A DNA stretch of 64,000 bases. Source: Sphingomonas sp. Ag1. GTDB taxonomy: Bacteria > Pseudomonadota > Alphaproteobacteria > Sphingomonadales > Sphingomonadaceae. The translations under genes were made by a program, and so were the position numbers. The DNA lies in contig NZ_LAZX01000094.1 in assembly GCF_000980895.1 (NCBI RefSeq), forward strand, positions 1,054,001-1,118,000, written 5' to 3'. Below, piece after piece: positions 8,643 through 19,977 of this stretch. Position 1 is the stretch's first letter, and every line of letters begins with the position of its first letter. The notes under the pieces are model-generated. The model was not told the DNA's origin. It saw nothing but the letters and a program-made list of their open reading frames with translations, and made no database searches.

Positions 8643-11621
8643 ATGGGCTACGAAGGTCAGGATTTCTTGGACGTTGCCGGCGGCGTATCGCCGGCGTTCA
8701 TTGACGCGCTCTACACGCGCTACAAGGCCTCGCCCGACAGCGTCGAGCCCGGCTGGCGCGGCTTCTTCGAAGGGCTGGAAAGCGGCACGTCCGGCCCCAG
8801 CTGGCGCAACGATCGCTGGCCGCTCACCACCACCGACGATCTGACCGCGGCGCTCGACCCGACCCAGATGGAGCCCGCGCCCAAGCCCGCCAAGGGTGGC
8901 AAGCCCGCGCCCGCCGCGGCCGCCCCGGCAGCCGCCGCTCCGTCTCAGGACGAGATCGTCCGCGCGGCGGGCGATGCGATCCGCGCCCAGCTGCTGGTGC
9001 GCACCTATCGCGTGCGCGGCCACCTGGCGGCCAATCTCGACCCGCTCGGCCTCAACACCCAGCGCGAGCTGCCGGCCGATCTGCGCACCGAATATCACGG
9101 CTTCACCGACGCCGACATCGACCGCCCGGTCTATCTCGGCGGCACGATGGGCCTGCAATGGGCCACCATCCGTGAGCTCGTGAACATCCTGCGTGCCAAT
9201 TACTGCGGCAACGTCGGCCTTGAGTACATGCACATCGCCGATGTCGAGGAGCGCCGCTTCCTCCAGGAGCGCATGGAGGGCAAGGACAAGGCGATCGAAT
9301 TCACGCCGCAGGGCAAGAAGGCGATCCTGAACAAGGTCATCGAGGCTGAGCAGTGGGAGAAGTTCCTCGGCCGCAAGTACGTCGGCACGAAGCGCTTCGG
9401 CCTCGACGGCGGTGAATCGATGATCCCGGCGCTGGAAAGCGTCATCAAGTACGGCGGCGCCGCCGGCGTGAACGAGATCGTGTTCGGCATGGCCCACCGT
9501 GGCCGCCTGAACGTGCTCGCCAACGTCATGGGCAAGCCGCTGCGCGTCATCTTCCACGAATTCGCCGGCGGCTCGGCCAATCCGGACGACATCGGCGGCT
9601 CGGGCGACGTGAAATATCACCTTGGCACCTCCACCGACCGCGAGTTCGACGGTGTGAAGGTCCACATGTCGCTCGTCGCCAACCCGTCGCACCTCGAGGC
9701 GGCGGATCCGGTGGTGCTGGGCAAGGTGCGCGCGATCCAGACGATCGCCGGCGACCTTACCGATCATACCAAGTCGCTGCCCGTGCTGATCCACGGCGAC
9801 GCGGCCTTCGCCGGCCAGGGTATCGTCTGGGAATGCCTCGGCTTCTCGGGCATCCGGGGCTACAACACCGGCGGCTGCGTCCACTTCGTCATCAACAACC
9901 AGATCGGCTTCACGACGAGCCCGCAGTTCGCGCGCTCCTCGCCCTATCCGTCGGACGTCGCAAAGGGCGTCCAAGCGCCAGTCTTCCACGTCAACGGCGA
10001 CGATCCCGAGGCGGTGACCTTCGCCACCAAGATGGCGATCGAATTCCGGCAGAAGTTCCACCGCGATGTCGTGATCGACATGTGGTGCTACCGCCGCTTC
10101 GGCCACAACGAGGGCGACGAGCCGGGCTTCACCCAGCCGCTGATGTACAAGGCGATCCGCAACCACCCGCCCGTCAGCGAGATCTACGGCAAGCGCCTGA
10201 TCGAGCAGAAGGTCGTCGACCAGGCGTGGATGGACGAGAACGTCAAGCAGTTCACCACCCTGCTCGAAGGCGAGTTCGAGGCTGGCGCGAGCTACAAGCC
10301 CAACAAGGCGGACTGGTTCGCCGGCCGCTGGTCTGGCCTGTCGGTGCCGGCTGACCCGGAAACCGCGCGCCGCAGCTTCGACACCGGGATCGAACAGAAA
10401 CTGTTCGATTCGATCGGTCGCACGCTGACCACCGTTCCCGAGGACCTCGCGATCCACAAGACGCTGGCGCGCGTGATCGATGCCAAGCGCAACATGTTCG
10501 CCACCGGCGAGAATTTTGACTGGGCCACTGGTGAGGCACTCGCCTTCGGGTCGCTGCTGTCGGAGGGCTTCGGCGTTCGCCTGTCGGGTCAGGATTCGGG
10601 CCGCGGCACCTTCTCGCAGCGCCATGCCGTCTGGGTCGACCAGAATGACGAGCACAAGTACGTGCCGCTGTGGAACATCGAACATGGCCGCTTCGAGGTG
10701 CTCGACAGCCCCTTGAGCGAATATGGCGTGCTCGGCTTTGAATATGGCTATGCGCTCGCCGATCCGAAGACGCTGGTGCTGTGGGAGGCGCAGTTCGGCG
10801 ACTTCGTCAACGGCGCTCAGATCATGATCGACCAGTTCATCGCCAGCGGAGAGGCCAAGTGGCTGCGCGCCAACGGCCTGGTGATGCTGCTGCCGCACGG
10901 CTACGAGGGCCAGGGTCCGGAACACAGCTCGGCACGGCCGGAGCGGTTCCTGCAGCTGTGCGCGCAGGACAATATCCAGGTCGCGAACTGCACCACCCCG
11001 GCGAACTATTTCCACCTGCTCCGCCGGCAGATGCACCGCAGCTTCCGCAAGCCGCTGATCATCTTCACGCCCAAGTCGCTGCTGCGCCACAAGCTGGCGG
11101 TGTCGAGCCGCGCGGACTTCGTCGGTGACTCGCACTTCCGCCGCATCCTCTCGGACACGAACGGCGCGGCGGACGAGGCGACGAAGCGGCTGGTGCTGTG
11201 CACCGGCAAGGTCGCCTATGACCTGATCGAGGCGCGCGACGCGGCTGGTGACGAGAATACGCAGATCGTCCGCATCGAGCAGCTCTACCCCTTCCCAACC
11301 GAGGCGCTGGCGAAGCGCATCGCGCGGATGCCCAACCTCGAGGACGTGGTCTGGGCGCAGGAAGAGCCGCGCAACAACGGCTATTGGTTCTTCGTCGAGC
11401 CGTTCATCGAGGACGCGCTGGCCGAGGCCGGCTGCGCGATCAAGCGCGCCCGCTATGCGGGCCGTGCGGCGGCGGCGTCGCCGGCAACCGGCCTGATGAA
11501 GCGCCACCAGGCGGAACAGGGCGCGTTGATCGCCGACGCACTCGGCCACAGCGTGCGCGAGGAAATCCGCCGCACCCGCTCGGCCGAGACCACCAAGAAG
11601 GCTGGCAAGGCGGCGAGCTGA
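8643..11621 (+). CDS. sucA: 2-oxoglutarate dehydrogenase E1 component
   Basis: 992 residues; the start is placed at ATG 8643 (MGYEGQDFLDVAGGVSPAF) because the open frame further upstream runs through palindromic DNA. E1 uses thiamine diphosphate to decarboxylate 2-oxoglutarate and succinylate the E2 lipoyl arm. Markers are the N-terminal YRVRGHLAANLDPLG, the E1 region EIVFGMAHRGRLNVLANVMG, the ThDP/Mg site HGDAAFAGQGIVWE with INNQIGFTT, and RRFGHNEGDEP. The C-terminal half has LLPHGYEGQGPEHSSARPER. A low-complexity linker rich in Pro and Ala sits at about residues 78-100. It is followed by sucB. Confidence 0.98.
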   Translation: MGYEGQDFLDVAGGVSPAFIDALYTRYKASPDSVEPGWRGFFEGLESGTSGPSWRNDRWPLTTTDDLTAALDPTQMEPAPKPAKGGKPAPAAAAPAAAAPSQDEIVRAAGDAIRAQLLVRTYRVRGHLAANLDPLGLNTQRELPADLRTEYHGFTDADIDRPVYLGGTMGLQWATIRELVNILRANYCGNVGLEYMHIADVEERRFLQERMEGKDKAIEFTPQGKKAILNKVIEAEQWEKFLGRKYVGTKRFGLDGGESMIPALESVIKYGGAAGVNEIVFGMAHRGRLNVLANVMGKPLRVIFHEFAGGSANPDDIGGSGDVKYHLGTSTDREFDGVKVHMSLVANPSHLEAADPVVLGKVRAIQTIAGDLTDHTKSLPVLIHGDAAFAGQGIVWECLGFSGIRGYNTGGCVHFVINNQIGFTTSPQFARSSPYPSDVAKGVQAPVFHVNGDDPEAVTFATKMAIEFRQKFHRDVVIDMWCYRRFGHNEGDEPGFTQPLMYKAIRNHPPVSEIYGKRLIEQKVVDQAWMDENVKQFTTLLEGEFEAGASYKPNKADWFAGRWSGLSVPADPETARRSFDTGIEQKLFDSIGRTLTTVPEDLAIHKTLARVIDAKRNMFATGENFDWATGEALAFGSLLSEGFGVRLSGQDSGRGTFSQRHAVWVDQNDEHKYVPLWNIEHGRFEVLDSPLSEYGVLGFEYGYALADPKTLVLWEAQFGDFVNGAQIMIDQFIASGEAKWLRANGLVMLLPHGYEGQGPEHSSARPERFLQLCAQDNIQVANCTTPANYFHLLRRQMHRSFRKPLIIFTPKSLLRHKLAVSSRADFVGDSHFRRILSDTNGAADEATKRLVLCTGKVAYDLIEARDAAGDENTQIVRIEQLYPFPTEALAKRIARMPNLEDVVWAQEEPRNNGYWFFVEPFIEDALAEAGCAIKRARYAGRAAAASPATGLMKRHQAEQGALIADALGHSVREEIRRTRSAETTKKAGKAAS

Positions 11622-11629
11622 GCGCATGG

Positions 11630-11653
11630 TGCCGGCGCCATCGGGCGCCGGTG
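11630..11653 (+). other. Hairpin in the sucA-sucB gap
   Basis: An inverted repeat (CCGGCGCC at 11632-11639 with GGCGCCGG at 11644-11651, extendable by wobble pairs) sits 9 bases after sucA and about 85 bases before sucB. There is no T-run, so it looks more like an RNA processing or stability element than a full terminator. Confidence 0.4.
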
Positions 11654-11737
11654 CACGAAACGTTGATCAAGCGGCGCGGGTAGCAACACCCGCTCGCAAC
11701 AGGGCCCCGGCAAAAGGCGGGGTGGAAGGAAACGGGA

Positions 11738-12988
<1,251 letters not shown>

Positions 12989-12996
12989 ATCGATCG

Positions 12997-13023
12997 CTCC
13001 CGCCGGTAGGATGCCGGCGGGAG
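12997..13023 (+). terminator. Hairpin terminator after sucB
   Basis: A perfect 10-bp stem (CTCCCGCCGG and its complement) with a 7-base loop starts 8 bases after the sucB stop and is followed by TTC. It probably ends the suc transcript. The stem overlaps any upstream start for the next gene, which argues for the later ATG there. Confidence 0.65.
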
Positions 13024-13046
13024 TTCTGATCGCGCCGGGGGTGAAG

Positions 13047-14009
13047 ATGCGTCGCTTGTTGCCTTTCGCCGCTCTGGCGCTGCTGATCGCCCCGGCCGCT
13101 GCCGCCCAGCAGCAGCGCGGCCCGATGATGGAAGCCGGCGCGATCGAGCGGCTGAAACCGGGCGAATTCTTCTGGGCGCCACAGATCGCGCCCGCCGGCC
13201 CGGTCACGATGATCGTCAGCCTGAAGACTCAGCGCGCCTATGTGTACCGCAATGGCGTGCCGATCGGCGTCACGACCATTTCGTCCGGCAAGCCGGGTCA
13301 CAAAACGCCAACGGGCGTTTTCACGATCCTGCAAAAGCGGGTCGATCACAAATCCAACCTCTATAACAACGCGCCAATGCCCTACATGCAGCGGCTGACG
13401 TGGGACGGCATCGCGCTCCACGCCGGCGCGCTGCCGGGCTATCCCGCCAGCCACGGCTGCGTCCGCCTGCCGATGGCCTTTGCCAAATTGCTCTACGGCG
13501 TGACCAACCTTGGTCTGACGGTGGTCATCACCGACGAAAGCCTCGTTCCCGAAGTATCCCCGGCGGCCAGCCCGCTGCCGCCGGTCACGACCGACGGACA
13601 CTTCAACCAGGCGGGCTACAGCTGGGCCCCCGAACGCTCGCCCACCGGCCCAGTCTCGATCATCGTGAGCGGGCGCGATCGCCGGATCGTGGTGCTGCGC
13701 AATGGCAAGGAAATCGGCTCCGCGCCGGTAACACTCGACGTGCCGGTCGCGAATACCGAGGCGTTCACGCTGCGTGCGATCGACGCGGATGGCGCGCATT
13801 GGATGCGCCTGCCGCTTCCCGACGGCACCAACAAAACCGGCGGCGAGCTGACCGCCGACGAGCGGACCAAGGGGCACGTGCCAGACGAATTTCGGCAGAA
13901 ACTGGAAGGGATCCTCGCCCCCGGCGCCACCATGCTGGTGACGCGCGAAACGCTTGCGACCAGCGGGACCGGTAGCAAGCTTGCGGTTCTGGTGACCGAC
14001 TCCAAATAA
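13047..14009 (+). CDS. L,D-transpeptidase (YkuD domain)
   Basis: 320 residues from ATG 13047, beginning with a signal peptide (MRRLLPFAALALLIAPAAAA). The YkuD catalytic motif is intact: HAGALPGYPASHGCVRLP gives the His, Ser-His-Gly and nucleophilic Cys. Such enzymes make 3-3 cross-links in peptidoglycan or attach proteins to it in the periplasm. A second half (about residues 195-320) begins GYSWAPERSPTGPVSIIVSG, echoing the sequence before the catalytic domain (EFFWAPQIAPAGPVTMIVS). This suggests an internal duplication of the strand module without a second Cys motif. Confidence 0.9.
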   Translation: MRRLLPFAALALLIAPAAAAQQQRGPMMEAGAIERLKPGEFFWAPQIAPAGPVTMIVSLKTQRAYVYRNGVPIGVTTISSGKPGHKTPTGVFTILQKRVDHKSNLYNNAPMPYMQRLTWDGIALHAGALPGYPASHGCVRLPMAFAKLLYGVTNLGLTVVITDESLVPEVSPAASPLPPVTTDGHFNQAGYSWAPERSPTGPVSIIVSGRDRRIVVLRNGKEIGSAPVTLDVPVANTEAFTLRAIDADGAHWMRLPLPDGTNKTGGELTADERTKGHVPDEFRQKLEGILAPGATMLVTRETLATSGTGSKLAVLVTDSK

Positions 14010-14066
14010 GGGGACGCTACCCTCCTCATGCGCGCCGTCCTGGCGCAGGAAGCTCCCGGGATCTCC

Positions 14067-14999
14067 ATGCAGCCGATCATTTCGATCAAGGGCCTTCAGA
14101 AGACATATGCATCCGGTCACCGCGCGCTGAAGGGTGTCGATCTCGACATAAGGCGCGGTGAGATCTTCGCGCTGCTTGGGCCGAACGGCGCGGGCAAGAC
14201 AACCATGATCGGCGCCATCTGCGGCCTGGTGAACGCCACCGGCGGCAGCGTGACCGTCGACGGCTATGACAATGTGCGCGACTATCGGGAGGCCCGCGCG
14301 CGCATCGGCCTTGTCCCGCAGGAGCTGAATACCGACCAGTTCGAGTCCGTTCGCGCGACGGTGGCGTTCAGCCGCGGCCTCTTCGGACGGCCGAGGAATC
14401 CCGCACTGGTCGAACAGGTGCTGCGCGACCTGTCGCTTTGGGACAAGCGCGACAACGAGATTCGCGAGCTGTCCGGCGGCATGAAGCGGCGCGTGATGAT
14501 CGCGAAGGCGCTGGCGCACGAACCCGACATCCTGTTTCTCGATGAGCCGACCGCTGGCGTCGATGTCGAGCTTCGCCGCGACATGTGGGCGATGGTTCGC
14601 AAACTTCGTGATCGCGGCGTCACCATCATCCTCACCACCCATTATATCGAGGAGGCCGAGGAGATGGCCGACCGCGTCGGCGTGATCATTGGCGGCGAGC
14701 TGATCCTGGTCGAAGAAACATCGGTGCTGATGAAGAAGCTGGGGCGCAAGGAATTGATCGTTCAACTCGCCGAGCCGCTTCCCGCAATCCCGCCCGAACT
14801 CGCCGACTGGCATCTCGAGCTGACGGCGGAGGGACGTGAGCTGCGCTACGTCTTCGATCGTCACGCGGAGCGTACCGGCGTTCCTTCCCTGCTCGGCCGT
14901 CTGCGCGATCTCGGCATCAACTTCTCCGACCTCAGCACCCATCAAAGCTCGCTCGAGGAAATATTCGTGGACCTCGTTCATGGAAGGCGCGCGGCATGA
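14067..14999 (+). CDS. ABC-2 type exporter, ATP-binding subunit
   Basis: 310 residues from ATG 14067 ([17 protein letters not shown]); ATG 14028 is an alternative adding 13 residues. Walker A is GPNGAGKTT, the signature is LSGGMKRRV, Walker B is [12 protein letters not shown], and the His switch is in [11 protein letters not shown]. The C-terminal region has the drug- or polysaccharide-exporter-type extension. It overlaps the permease gene by 4 bases (ATGA), so the two are translationally coupled. Substrate unknown; the pair resembles the YadG/YadH exporters. Confidence 0.92.
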   Translation: MQPIISIKGLQKTYASGHRALKGVDLDIRRGEIFALLGPNGAGKTTMIGAICGLVNATGGSVTVDGYDNVRDYREARARIGLVPQELNTDQFESVRATVAFSRGLFGRPRNPALVEQVLRDLSLWDKRDNEIRELSGGMKRRVMIAKALAHEPDILFLDEPTAGVDVELRRDMWAMVRKLRDRGVTIILTTHYIEEAEEMADRVGVIIGGELILVEETSVLMKKLGRKELIVQLAEPLPAIPPELADWHLELTAEGRELRYVFDRHAERTGVPSLLGRLRDLGINFSDLSTHQSSLEEIFVDLVHGRRAA

Positions 15000-15772
15000 A
15001 GGCGCCCCGTTTCAACGCCGCCGGCGTCTGGGCCCTCTATCGGTTCGAGATGCACCGCTTCCGGCGAACGCTGTGGACCGGCCTTGCCGTCCCTGTCATC
15101 ACCACGACCCTGTATTTCGTCGTGTTCGGCTCGGCGATCGGCTCTCGAATGACCGAGGTGGGCAGCATCCCCTACGGCAGCTTCATCGTGCCGGGCCTCA
15201 TGATGCTGTCGCTGTTTCAGGAAAGCACCTTCAACGGCGCCTTTGGCATCCACATGCCCCGGTTCACCGGCACGATCTATGAGCTGCTCTCCGCCCCCAT
15301 GTCCGCGTTCGAAACCGTGCTGGGCTATGTCGGGGCGGCAGCGACCAAGGCGTTGATGGTCGCATTGGTGATCCTGCTGACCGCCAACCTCTTTGTCGAC
15401 GTTGAGATCGCGCATCCCGTCATCATGCTGGCCTATCTGGTGCTGGTCGCCTGCGCCTTTTCGTTGTTCGGCTTCGTGCTGGGTATCTGGGCAAAGGGAT
15501 TCGAGCAGTTGCAGGTGATCCCGCTGCTGATCGTTACGCCGCTCACCTTCCTCGGCGGCGCCTTCTATTCGCTCGACATGCTGCCGGAGCCATGGCGCAC
15601 GGTGTCGCTGTTCAACCCGATCGCCTATCTGATCAACGGCTTCCGCTGGACCTTCTTCGGGCAGGCGGATGTGTCGCCGCCGGCAAGCCTCGCGGTGACG
15701 GCGGCGTTCTTCGCCGTCTGCCTCACCGCCGTATGGTGGATCTTCCGCACCGGCTATCGCCTGAAGAACTGA
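14996..15772 (+). CDS. ABC-2 type exporter, permease subunit
   Basis: 258 residues with about six membrane helices and the ABC-2 signature near the C-terminus ([17 protein letters not shown], then [13 protein letters not shown]). It closely fits the YadH family partner of the upstream ATPase. The N-terminal [20 protein letters not shown] is the typical cytoplasmic coupling helix. Together the pair should export a small or lipidic substrate from the cytoplasm, identity unknown. Confidence 0.92.
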   Translation: MKAPRFNAAGVWALYRFEMHRFRRTLWTGLAVPVITTTLYFVVFGSAIGSRMTEVGSIPYGSFIVPGLMMLSLFQESTFNGAFGIHMPRFTGTIYELLSAPMSAFETVLGYVGAAATKALMVALVILLTANLFVDVEIAHPVIMLAYLVLVACAFSLFGFVLGIWAKGFEQLQVIPLLIVTPLTFLGGAFYSLDMLPEPWRTVSLFNPIAYLINGFRWTFFGQADVSPPASLAVTAAFFAVCLTAVWWIFRTGYRLKN

Positions 15773-15835
15773 CGCGGGGGGCATTGCGCCGGCGGGCGCG
15801 GGCGGCAAGAAGCATCTGATCTTCAGGAGATTTCG

Positions 15836-17653
15836 ATGCGTCGCACGCTTGCCCTCATGCTTCTTCCCTTGCTTCCTGTCGTTGCGGCCGTTCCCGCCGC
15901 CGCCCAGGCGCCGGTTGCGGCGCAGCCGGGCGCGAAGGACGCCGCGCTGCTTCAGTTCCTTGACGCTGCCTTCGACGCCCAGCTCGCGCTCAGCCCGGAA
16001 TCGCAGACCCACCTCGGGTTCAAGACCAACTACGACAAGCTCGACGATTATACGGACGCGGCGAACGTAAGGCGGCGCGACCTGGCGGAGCAGCAGCTCA
16101 AGGAGATGCGCGCCCGCTTCAAGCCGGAGCAACTGGGTGAAAGCGCGCGGGTCAGCTACCGCCTTTTCGAACATCAGGTGGAGCGGGATCGGGAATCCTT
16201 CCGCTTCCGCAACCTGCGCTTCCCAGTGTCGACCAACGGCAGCCCCGCGGGTGCCATCCCCGTCCTGCTGATCAACAATCACAAAGTCGACAGTGTCGCC
16301 GATGCCCAGGCGTATATCGCCCGCCTCCGCGAGACGGAGCGCGTGATGCGCGAAGTGACGGCGACGATGCGCAAGCAGGCGGCGGCCGGCATCATCCCCA
16401 ACAAGGTCAATTTCGCCCCTGCCCGCGCCGACGCGCGCAAGGTCGTCACCGGCGCGCCGTTCGACGGTGGCGCCGACTCCACGGTGATGGCGGATTTCCG
16501 CAAGAAGGTCGCTGCGCTCGATGCTCCCGCCGCGACGAAGCAGAAGCTGCTGTCCGATGCCAGCGCTGCGCTGACCGGCCCGTTCAAGCGCGGCTATGAC
16601 ATGCTGTTCGTCGCACTGGACGAGATCGAGCCGCTGTCGAAGGGGAATTTCGGCGCCTGGAACCTCCCCGACGGCGCAGCTTACTATAACGATCGCCTGA
16701 AGGGTTCGACCACCACCAGCCTCACCGCCGATCAGATCCACGACATCGGCCTGCAGCAGGTCGCCGCGATCCGGCAGGAGATGGAGGCGATCAAGAAGCA
16801 GGTCGGCTTCACCGGCACGCTGGAAGAATTCTTCAACCACATCCGAACCGATCCGAAGTTCAAATATCCGAACACCGACGCCGGTCGTGAGCAATATCTG
16901 GCCGACGCGCGCAAGATCATTGCCTCGGTGATGGAGGTCGCGCCGCGCTACTTCCGCGTCCTGCCCAAGGCACCGCTGGAGGTGCGCGCGGTCGAGAAAT
17001 GGCGCGAGGGCACTGCCTCCACCGCCTTCTACAACCCGCCCTCGGCCGACGGGTCGCGGCCCGGCATCTACTACGTCAATCTGGTCGACATGAACCAGAC
17101 GCAGAAGGTTCAGGTCGCCGGCATCTCGGTGCATGAGGGCGCGCCCGGCCACCACTTCCAGATCGCGCGTCAGCAGGAACTGACCGGCCTTCCCAAGTTC
17201 CGCAAGTTCGGCGGCTTTGGCGCCTATATGGAAGGCTGGGGCCTCTACACCGAGCGGCTCGGCGACGAGATGGGCGTCATCACCGATCCCTATGATCGCT
17301 TCGGCATGCTGTCGCTTCAGGTCTGGCGCGCGATCCGGCTGGTGCTCGACACCGGCATTCACTCGAAGCGTTGGACGCGCGAGCAGGCGATTGCCTATTT
17401 CAAGGCGAACAGCTCGGTCTCCGACACCGACATCGCACGCGAGGTGGACCGCTACTTCAACTGGCCGGGCCAGGCGACCAGCTACATGGTCGGCCAGCTG
17501 AAAATCGCTGAACTGCGCCGCAAGGCAGAGCGGGAGCTTGGCGACAAGTTCGACATCCGCGACTTCCATGAGGCGGTGCTGAGCCAGGGCGCACTCCCGC
17601 TCGATCTGCTCGAGGCGCAGGTGAACGCCTACATCGCTGCCGCCCGCACCTGA
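15836..17653 (+). CDS. Secreted DUF885 metallopeptidase-like protein
   Basis: 605 residues from ATG 15836, with a GGAGATTTCG ribosome site. It starts with a signal peptide (MRRTLALMLLPLLPVVAAVPAAAQA). The DUF885 hallmark HEGAPGHHFQ at residue 433 and downstream EGWGLYTERLGDEMG resemble the zinc ligands of M32/M3-like gluzincins. Family members are thought to be periplasmic or extracellular carboxypeptidase-like enzymes, but activity is rarely shown. It lies directly before an M13 peptidase, suggesting shared peptide-degrading work. Confidence 0.88.
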   Translation: MRRTLALMLLPLLPVVAAVPAAAQAPVAAQPGAKDAALLQFLDAAFDAQLALSPESQTHLGFKTNYDKLDDYTDAANVRRRDLAEQQLKEMRARFKPEQLGESARVSYRLFEHQVERDRESFRFRNLRFPVSTNGSPAGAIPVLLINNHKVDSVADAQAYIARLRETERVMREVTATMRKQAAAGIIPNKVNFAPARADARKVVTGAPFDGGADSTVMADFRKKVAALDAPAATKQKLLSDASAALTGPFKRGYDMLFVALDEIEPLSKGNFGAWNLPDGAAYYNDRLKGSTTTSLTADQIHDIGLQQVAAIRQEMEAIKKQVGFTGTLEEFFNHIRTDPKFKYPNTDAGREQYLADARKIIASVMEVAPRYFRVLPKAPLEVRAVEKWREGTASTAFYNPPSADGSRPGIYYVNLVDMNQTQKVQVAGISVHEGAPGHHFQIARQQELTGLPKFRKFGGFGAYMEGWGLYTERLGDEMGVITDPYDRFGMLSLQVWRAIRLVLDTGIHSKRWTREQAIAYFKANSSVSDTDIAREVDRYFNWPGQATSYMVGQLKIAELRRKAERELGDKFDIRDFHEAVLSQGALPLDLLEAQVNAYIAAART

Positions 17654-17661
17654 CCATTGAT

Positions 17662-17692
17662 CCGCCGCCGCGTGCCCATAACGCGGCGGCGG
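17662..17692 (+). terminator. 12-bp perfect hairpin after the DUF885 gene
   Basis: The stem CCGCCGCCGCGT (17662-17673) pairs perfectly with 17681-17692 across a 7-base loop. It starts 8 bases after the stop. There is no T-tract, so termination may be Rho-assisted, but position and stability fit a transcript end. Confidence 0.55.
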
Positions 17693-17823
17693 ACCATCGG
17701 CATCTGTCGACGGGACATCACTCGTTCAGCTTCTGTCACGCTGGCGTCGGCTAGGACGCCCGCATCCACTTCGACCGACACCAGCGCCGCGGACGATTTC
17801 GCGGCGCTACAGGAGTTCATTTC

Positions 17824-19923
17824 TTGACGAAAAAGCACATCCTTCTTGCTGCTGCCGGATCCCTTGCCCTTCTCGGCGCGCCGGCCTTCAGCCGCGGCAC
17901 GCAGGGCGCTGGCCAGAACGCGCCGGCAGCCGCACCGGCCGCCACGCCCGCCACTTCTGCTGCCGCTGAAAGCTATGGCAGCTGGGGCTTCGACATTGCT
18001 GGCATGGACCGCAAGGTGCGTCCGGGCGATGACTGGTTCCGTTTCGTCAACGGCAGCTGGGCCGACAAGACCGAGATCCCGGCCGACCGCTCGTCCTACG
18101 GTGCCTTCGCCGTGCTGCGCGATCTGTCCGAACAGCGGCTGCGCACCCTTGTCGAAAGCTATCGCGCCGACGACGCTGCCAATCCCGACCGGATGAAGGC
18201 GGCGATCCTCTATCGCGGCTTCATGGACGAGGCAGCGGCGGAAAAGCTCGACGCGAAGCCGCTCGTCCAGCGCCTCGCCGCGATCAAGGCGGTGAAGGAC
18301 AAGAACGCCATGGCGACGGTCATGGGCCGCTCGATCGGCGGCTTCGGCGCCAGCTTCTTCGGCCCGGGCGTGTCGGATGACGCGAAGAACCCCGACACCT
18401 ATGCGCTCTACCTGCGCCAGTCGGGCCTCGGCCTTGGAGATCGCGACCTCTACGTCGATCCCAAGTTCCAGTCGCAGGTCGCGCGCTATCGCCAATATGT
18501 CGCGCAGATGCTGACCATGGCTGGCTGGCCGAACCCGGAAAAGGCCGCCAACGACGTCGTGGCGATGGAAACCAAGCTCGCGCAGGCGCACTGGACCCGC
18601 GCGGAAAGCCGCAACCGCGACAAGACCTACAATCTGATGACGCTGGCCGAGCTCAAGGCGCTGGCGCCCGGCTTCGCCTGGGATCCGTTCTGGCAGGCCG
18701 CCGGCATCGGCAAGGCGGAGCGCGTGATCGTCGCGCAGAACACCGCCTTCCCGGGGATCGCAAAGGTCTATGCCGACACCAATCTCGACACGCTGAAGGC
18801 GTGGGAGGCCTTCCGCACGGCCGATGCCATCGCGCCGCTCCTGTCGAAGCGCTTCGTGGACGCGCATTTCGACTTCCGCTCGAAGTTCCTGAACGGCCAG
18901 CCGCAGCAGCGCGAAAGGTGGAAGCGCGCAGTCGCCTTTGCCGAAAACGGCATCGGTGAGGGCATTGGCCGCGATTACGTCGCGCTCTACTTCCCGCCTG
19001 AATCCAAGGCGAAAATGGACACGCTGGTCTCCAACCTGCGTGGCACCTTTGCCGGTCGCATCCGCAATCTCGACTGGATGAGCCCGCAGACCAAGCAGGA
19101 AGCGCTCAAGAAGCTGGAAGGCTTCAGCGTCAAGGTCGGCTATCCCAGCAAGTGGCGCGATTATTCCGCCCTGCGCATCGTTCCGGGTGACCTCGTCGGC
19201 AATGCCGAGCGGGCCGCGCGGTTCGAATGGGATTACCGCCGCAACCGCATCGCGCTGCCGGTGGACAAGGCCGAATGGGGCATGACCCCGCAGACGGTGA
19301 ACGCCTATTACAACTCAGTGAAGAACGAGATCGTCTTCCCCGCCGCGATCCTCCAACCGCCGTTCTTCGATCCCAAGGCGGATGATGCGATCAATTATGG
19401 CGGCATCGGCGGCGTGATCGGTCACGAGATCATCCACGGCTTCGACGATCAGGGCCGCAAGTCGGACGGCGCCGGCGTGCTGCGCGACTGGTGGACCGCG
19501 GACGACGCGCGCAAGTTCGAGGCGCAGGCCGCTCGCTATGGCGCGCAGTACGAGGCTTATGAGTTCGAGGGCCTGCCCGGCCTGCGCATCAACGCCAAGG
19601 CGTCGATGGGCGAGAATATTGCCGATCTCGGCGGCGTGCTGATGGCGCTCGACGCTTATCATGCCTCGCTGGGCGGCAAGCCGGCGCCGGTGCTTGACGG
19701 GTTCACTGGGGAGCAGCGCTTCTTCCTCGGCTGGGGCCAGGTCTGGCGCACCTTGTTCCGCAACGAGGCACTTCGCCAGCAGCTCGTCAGCGATCCGCAC
19801 GCACCGGGCCAGATCCGCGCGGTCAATCCGCTGCGCAACATCGACGCCTGGTATGCCGCGTGGAAGATCACGCCCGACCAGAAGCAATATGTCGCCCCCG
19901 GCGACCGCGTTCGCATCTGGTAA
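17824..19923 (+). CDS. M13 family (neprilysin-like) zinc metallopeptidase
   Basis: 699 residues from TTG 17824, with AGGAG about eight bases upstream. A signal peptide (MTKKHILLAAAGSLALLGAP) is followed by a Pro/Ala-rich linker and the M13 N-terminal segment DDWFRFVNGSWADKTEIPADR. The catalytic domain shows NAYYNSVKNEIVFPAAIL, HEIIHGFDDQG with zinc ligands from His534, and ENIADLGGV for the third ligand and Asp. Length matches full M13 enzymes, which cut oligopeptides in the periplasm or outside. It is in tandem with the DUF885 gene but separated by a hairpin and about 130 bases. Confidence 0.95.
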   Translation: MTKKHILLAAAGSLALLGAPAFSRGTQGAGQNAPAAAPAATPATSAAAESYGSWGFDIAGMDRKVRPGDDWFRFVNGSWADKTEIPADRSSYGAFAVLRDLSEQRLRTLVESYRADDAANPDRMKAAILYRGFMDEAAAEKLDAKPLVQRLAAIKAVKDKNAMATVMGRSIGGFGASFFGPGVSDDAKNPDTYALYLRQSGLGLGDRDLYVDPKFQSQVARYRQYVAQMLTMAGWPNPEKAANDVVAMETKLAQAHWTRAESRNRDKTYNLMTLAELKALAPGFAWDPFWQAAGIGKAERVIVAQNTAFPGIAKVYADTNLDTLKAWEAFRTADAIAPLLSKRFVDAHFDFRSKFLNGQPQQRERWKRAVAFAENGIGEGIGRDYVALYFPPESKAKMDTLVSNLRGTFAGRIRNLDWMSPQTKQEALKKLEGFSVKVGYPSKWRDYSALRIVPGDLVGNAERAARFEWDYRRNRIALPVDKAEWGMTPQTVNAYYNSVKNEIVFPAAILQPPFFDPKADDAINYGGIGGVIGHEIIHGFDDQGRKSDGAGVLRDWWTADDARKFEAQAARYGAQYEAYEFEGLPGLRINAKASMGENIADLGGVLMALDAYHASLGGKPAPVLDGFTGEQRFFLGWGQVWRTLFRNEALRQQLVSDPHAPGQIRAVNPLRNIDAWYAAWKITPDQKQYVAPGDRVRIW

Positions 19924-19946
19924 GACGTCGCTGATCGGGTGCCTGT

Positions 19947-19977
19947 CCCCGTCCTGCCGCTATGCGGTGGGACGGGG
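19947..19977 (+). terminator. Long hairpin after the M13 peptidase gene
   Basis: CCCCGTCC pairs with GGACGGGG. The stem continues inward as TGCCGC/GCGGTG with wobble pairs, giving about 14 pairs around a 3-base loop 24 bases after the stop. A pyrimidine-rich run follows. It is a probable transcript end for the peptidase gene. Confidence 0.55.

Noticed and set aside
8499..11627. A 1042-codon open frame antisense to sucA
   Set aside because: It mirrors the whole of sucA, reads as low-complexity Arg/Ala/Val/Asp-rich sequence with no domains, and is a usual by-product of high-GC codon use on the opposite strand.
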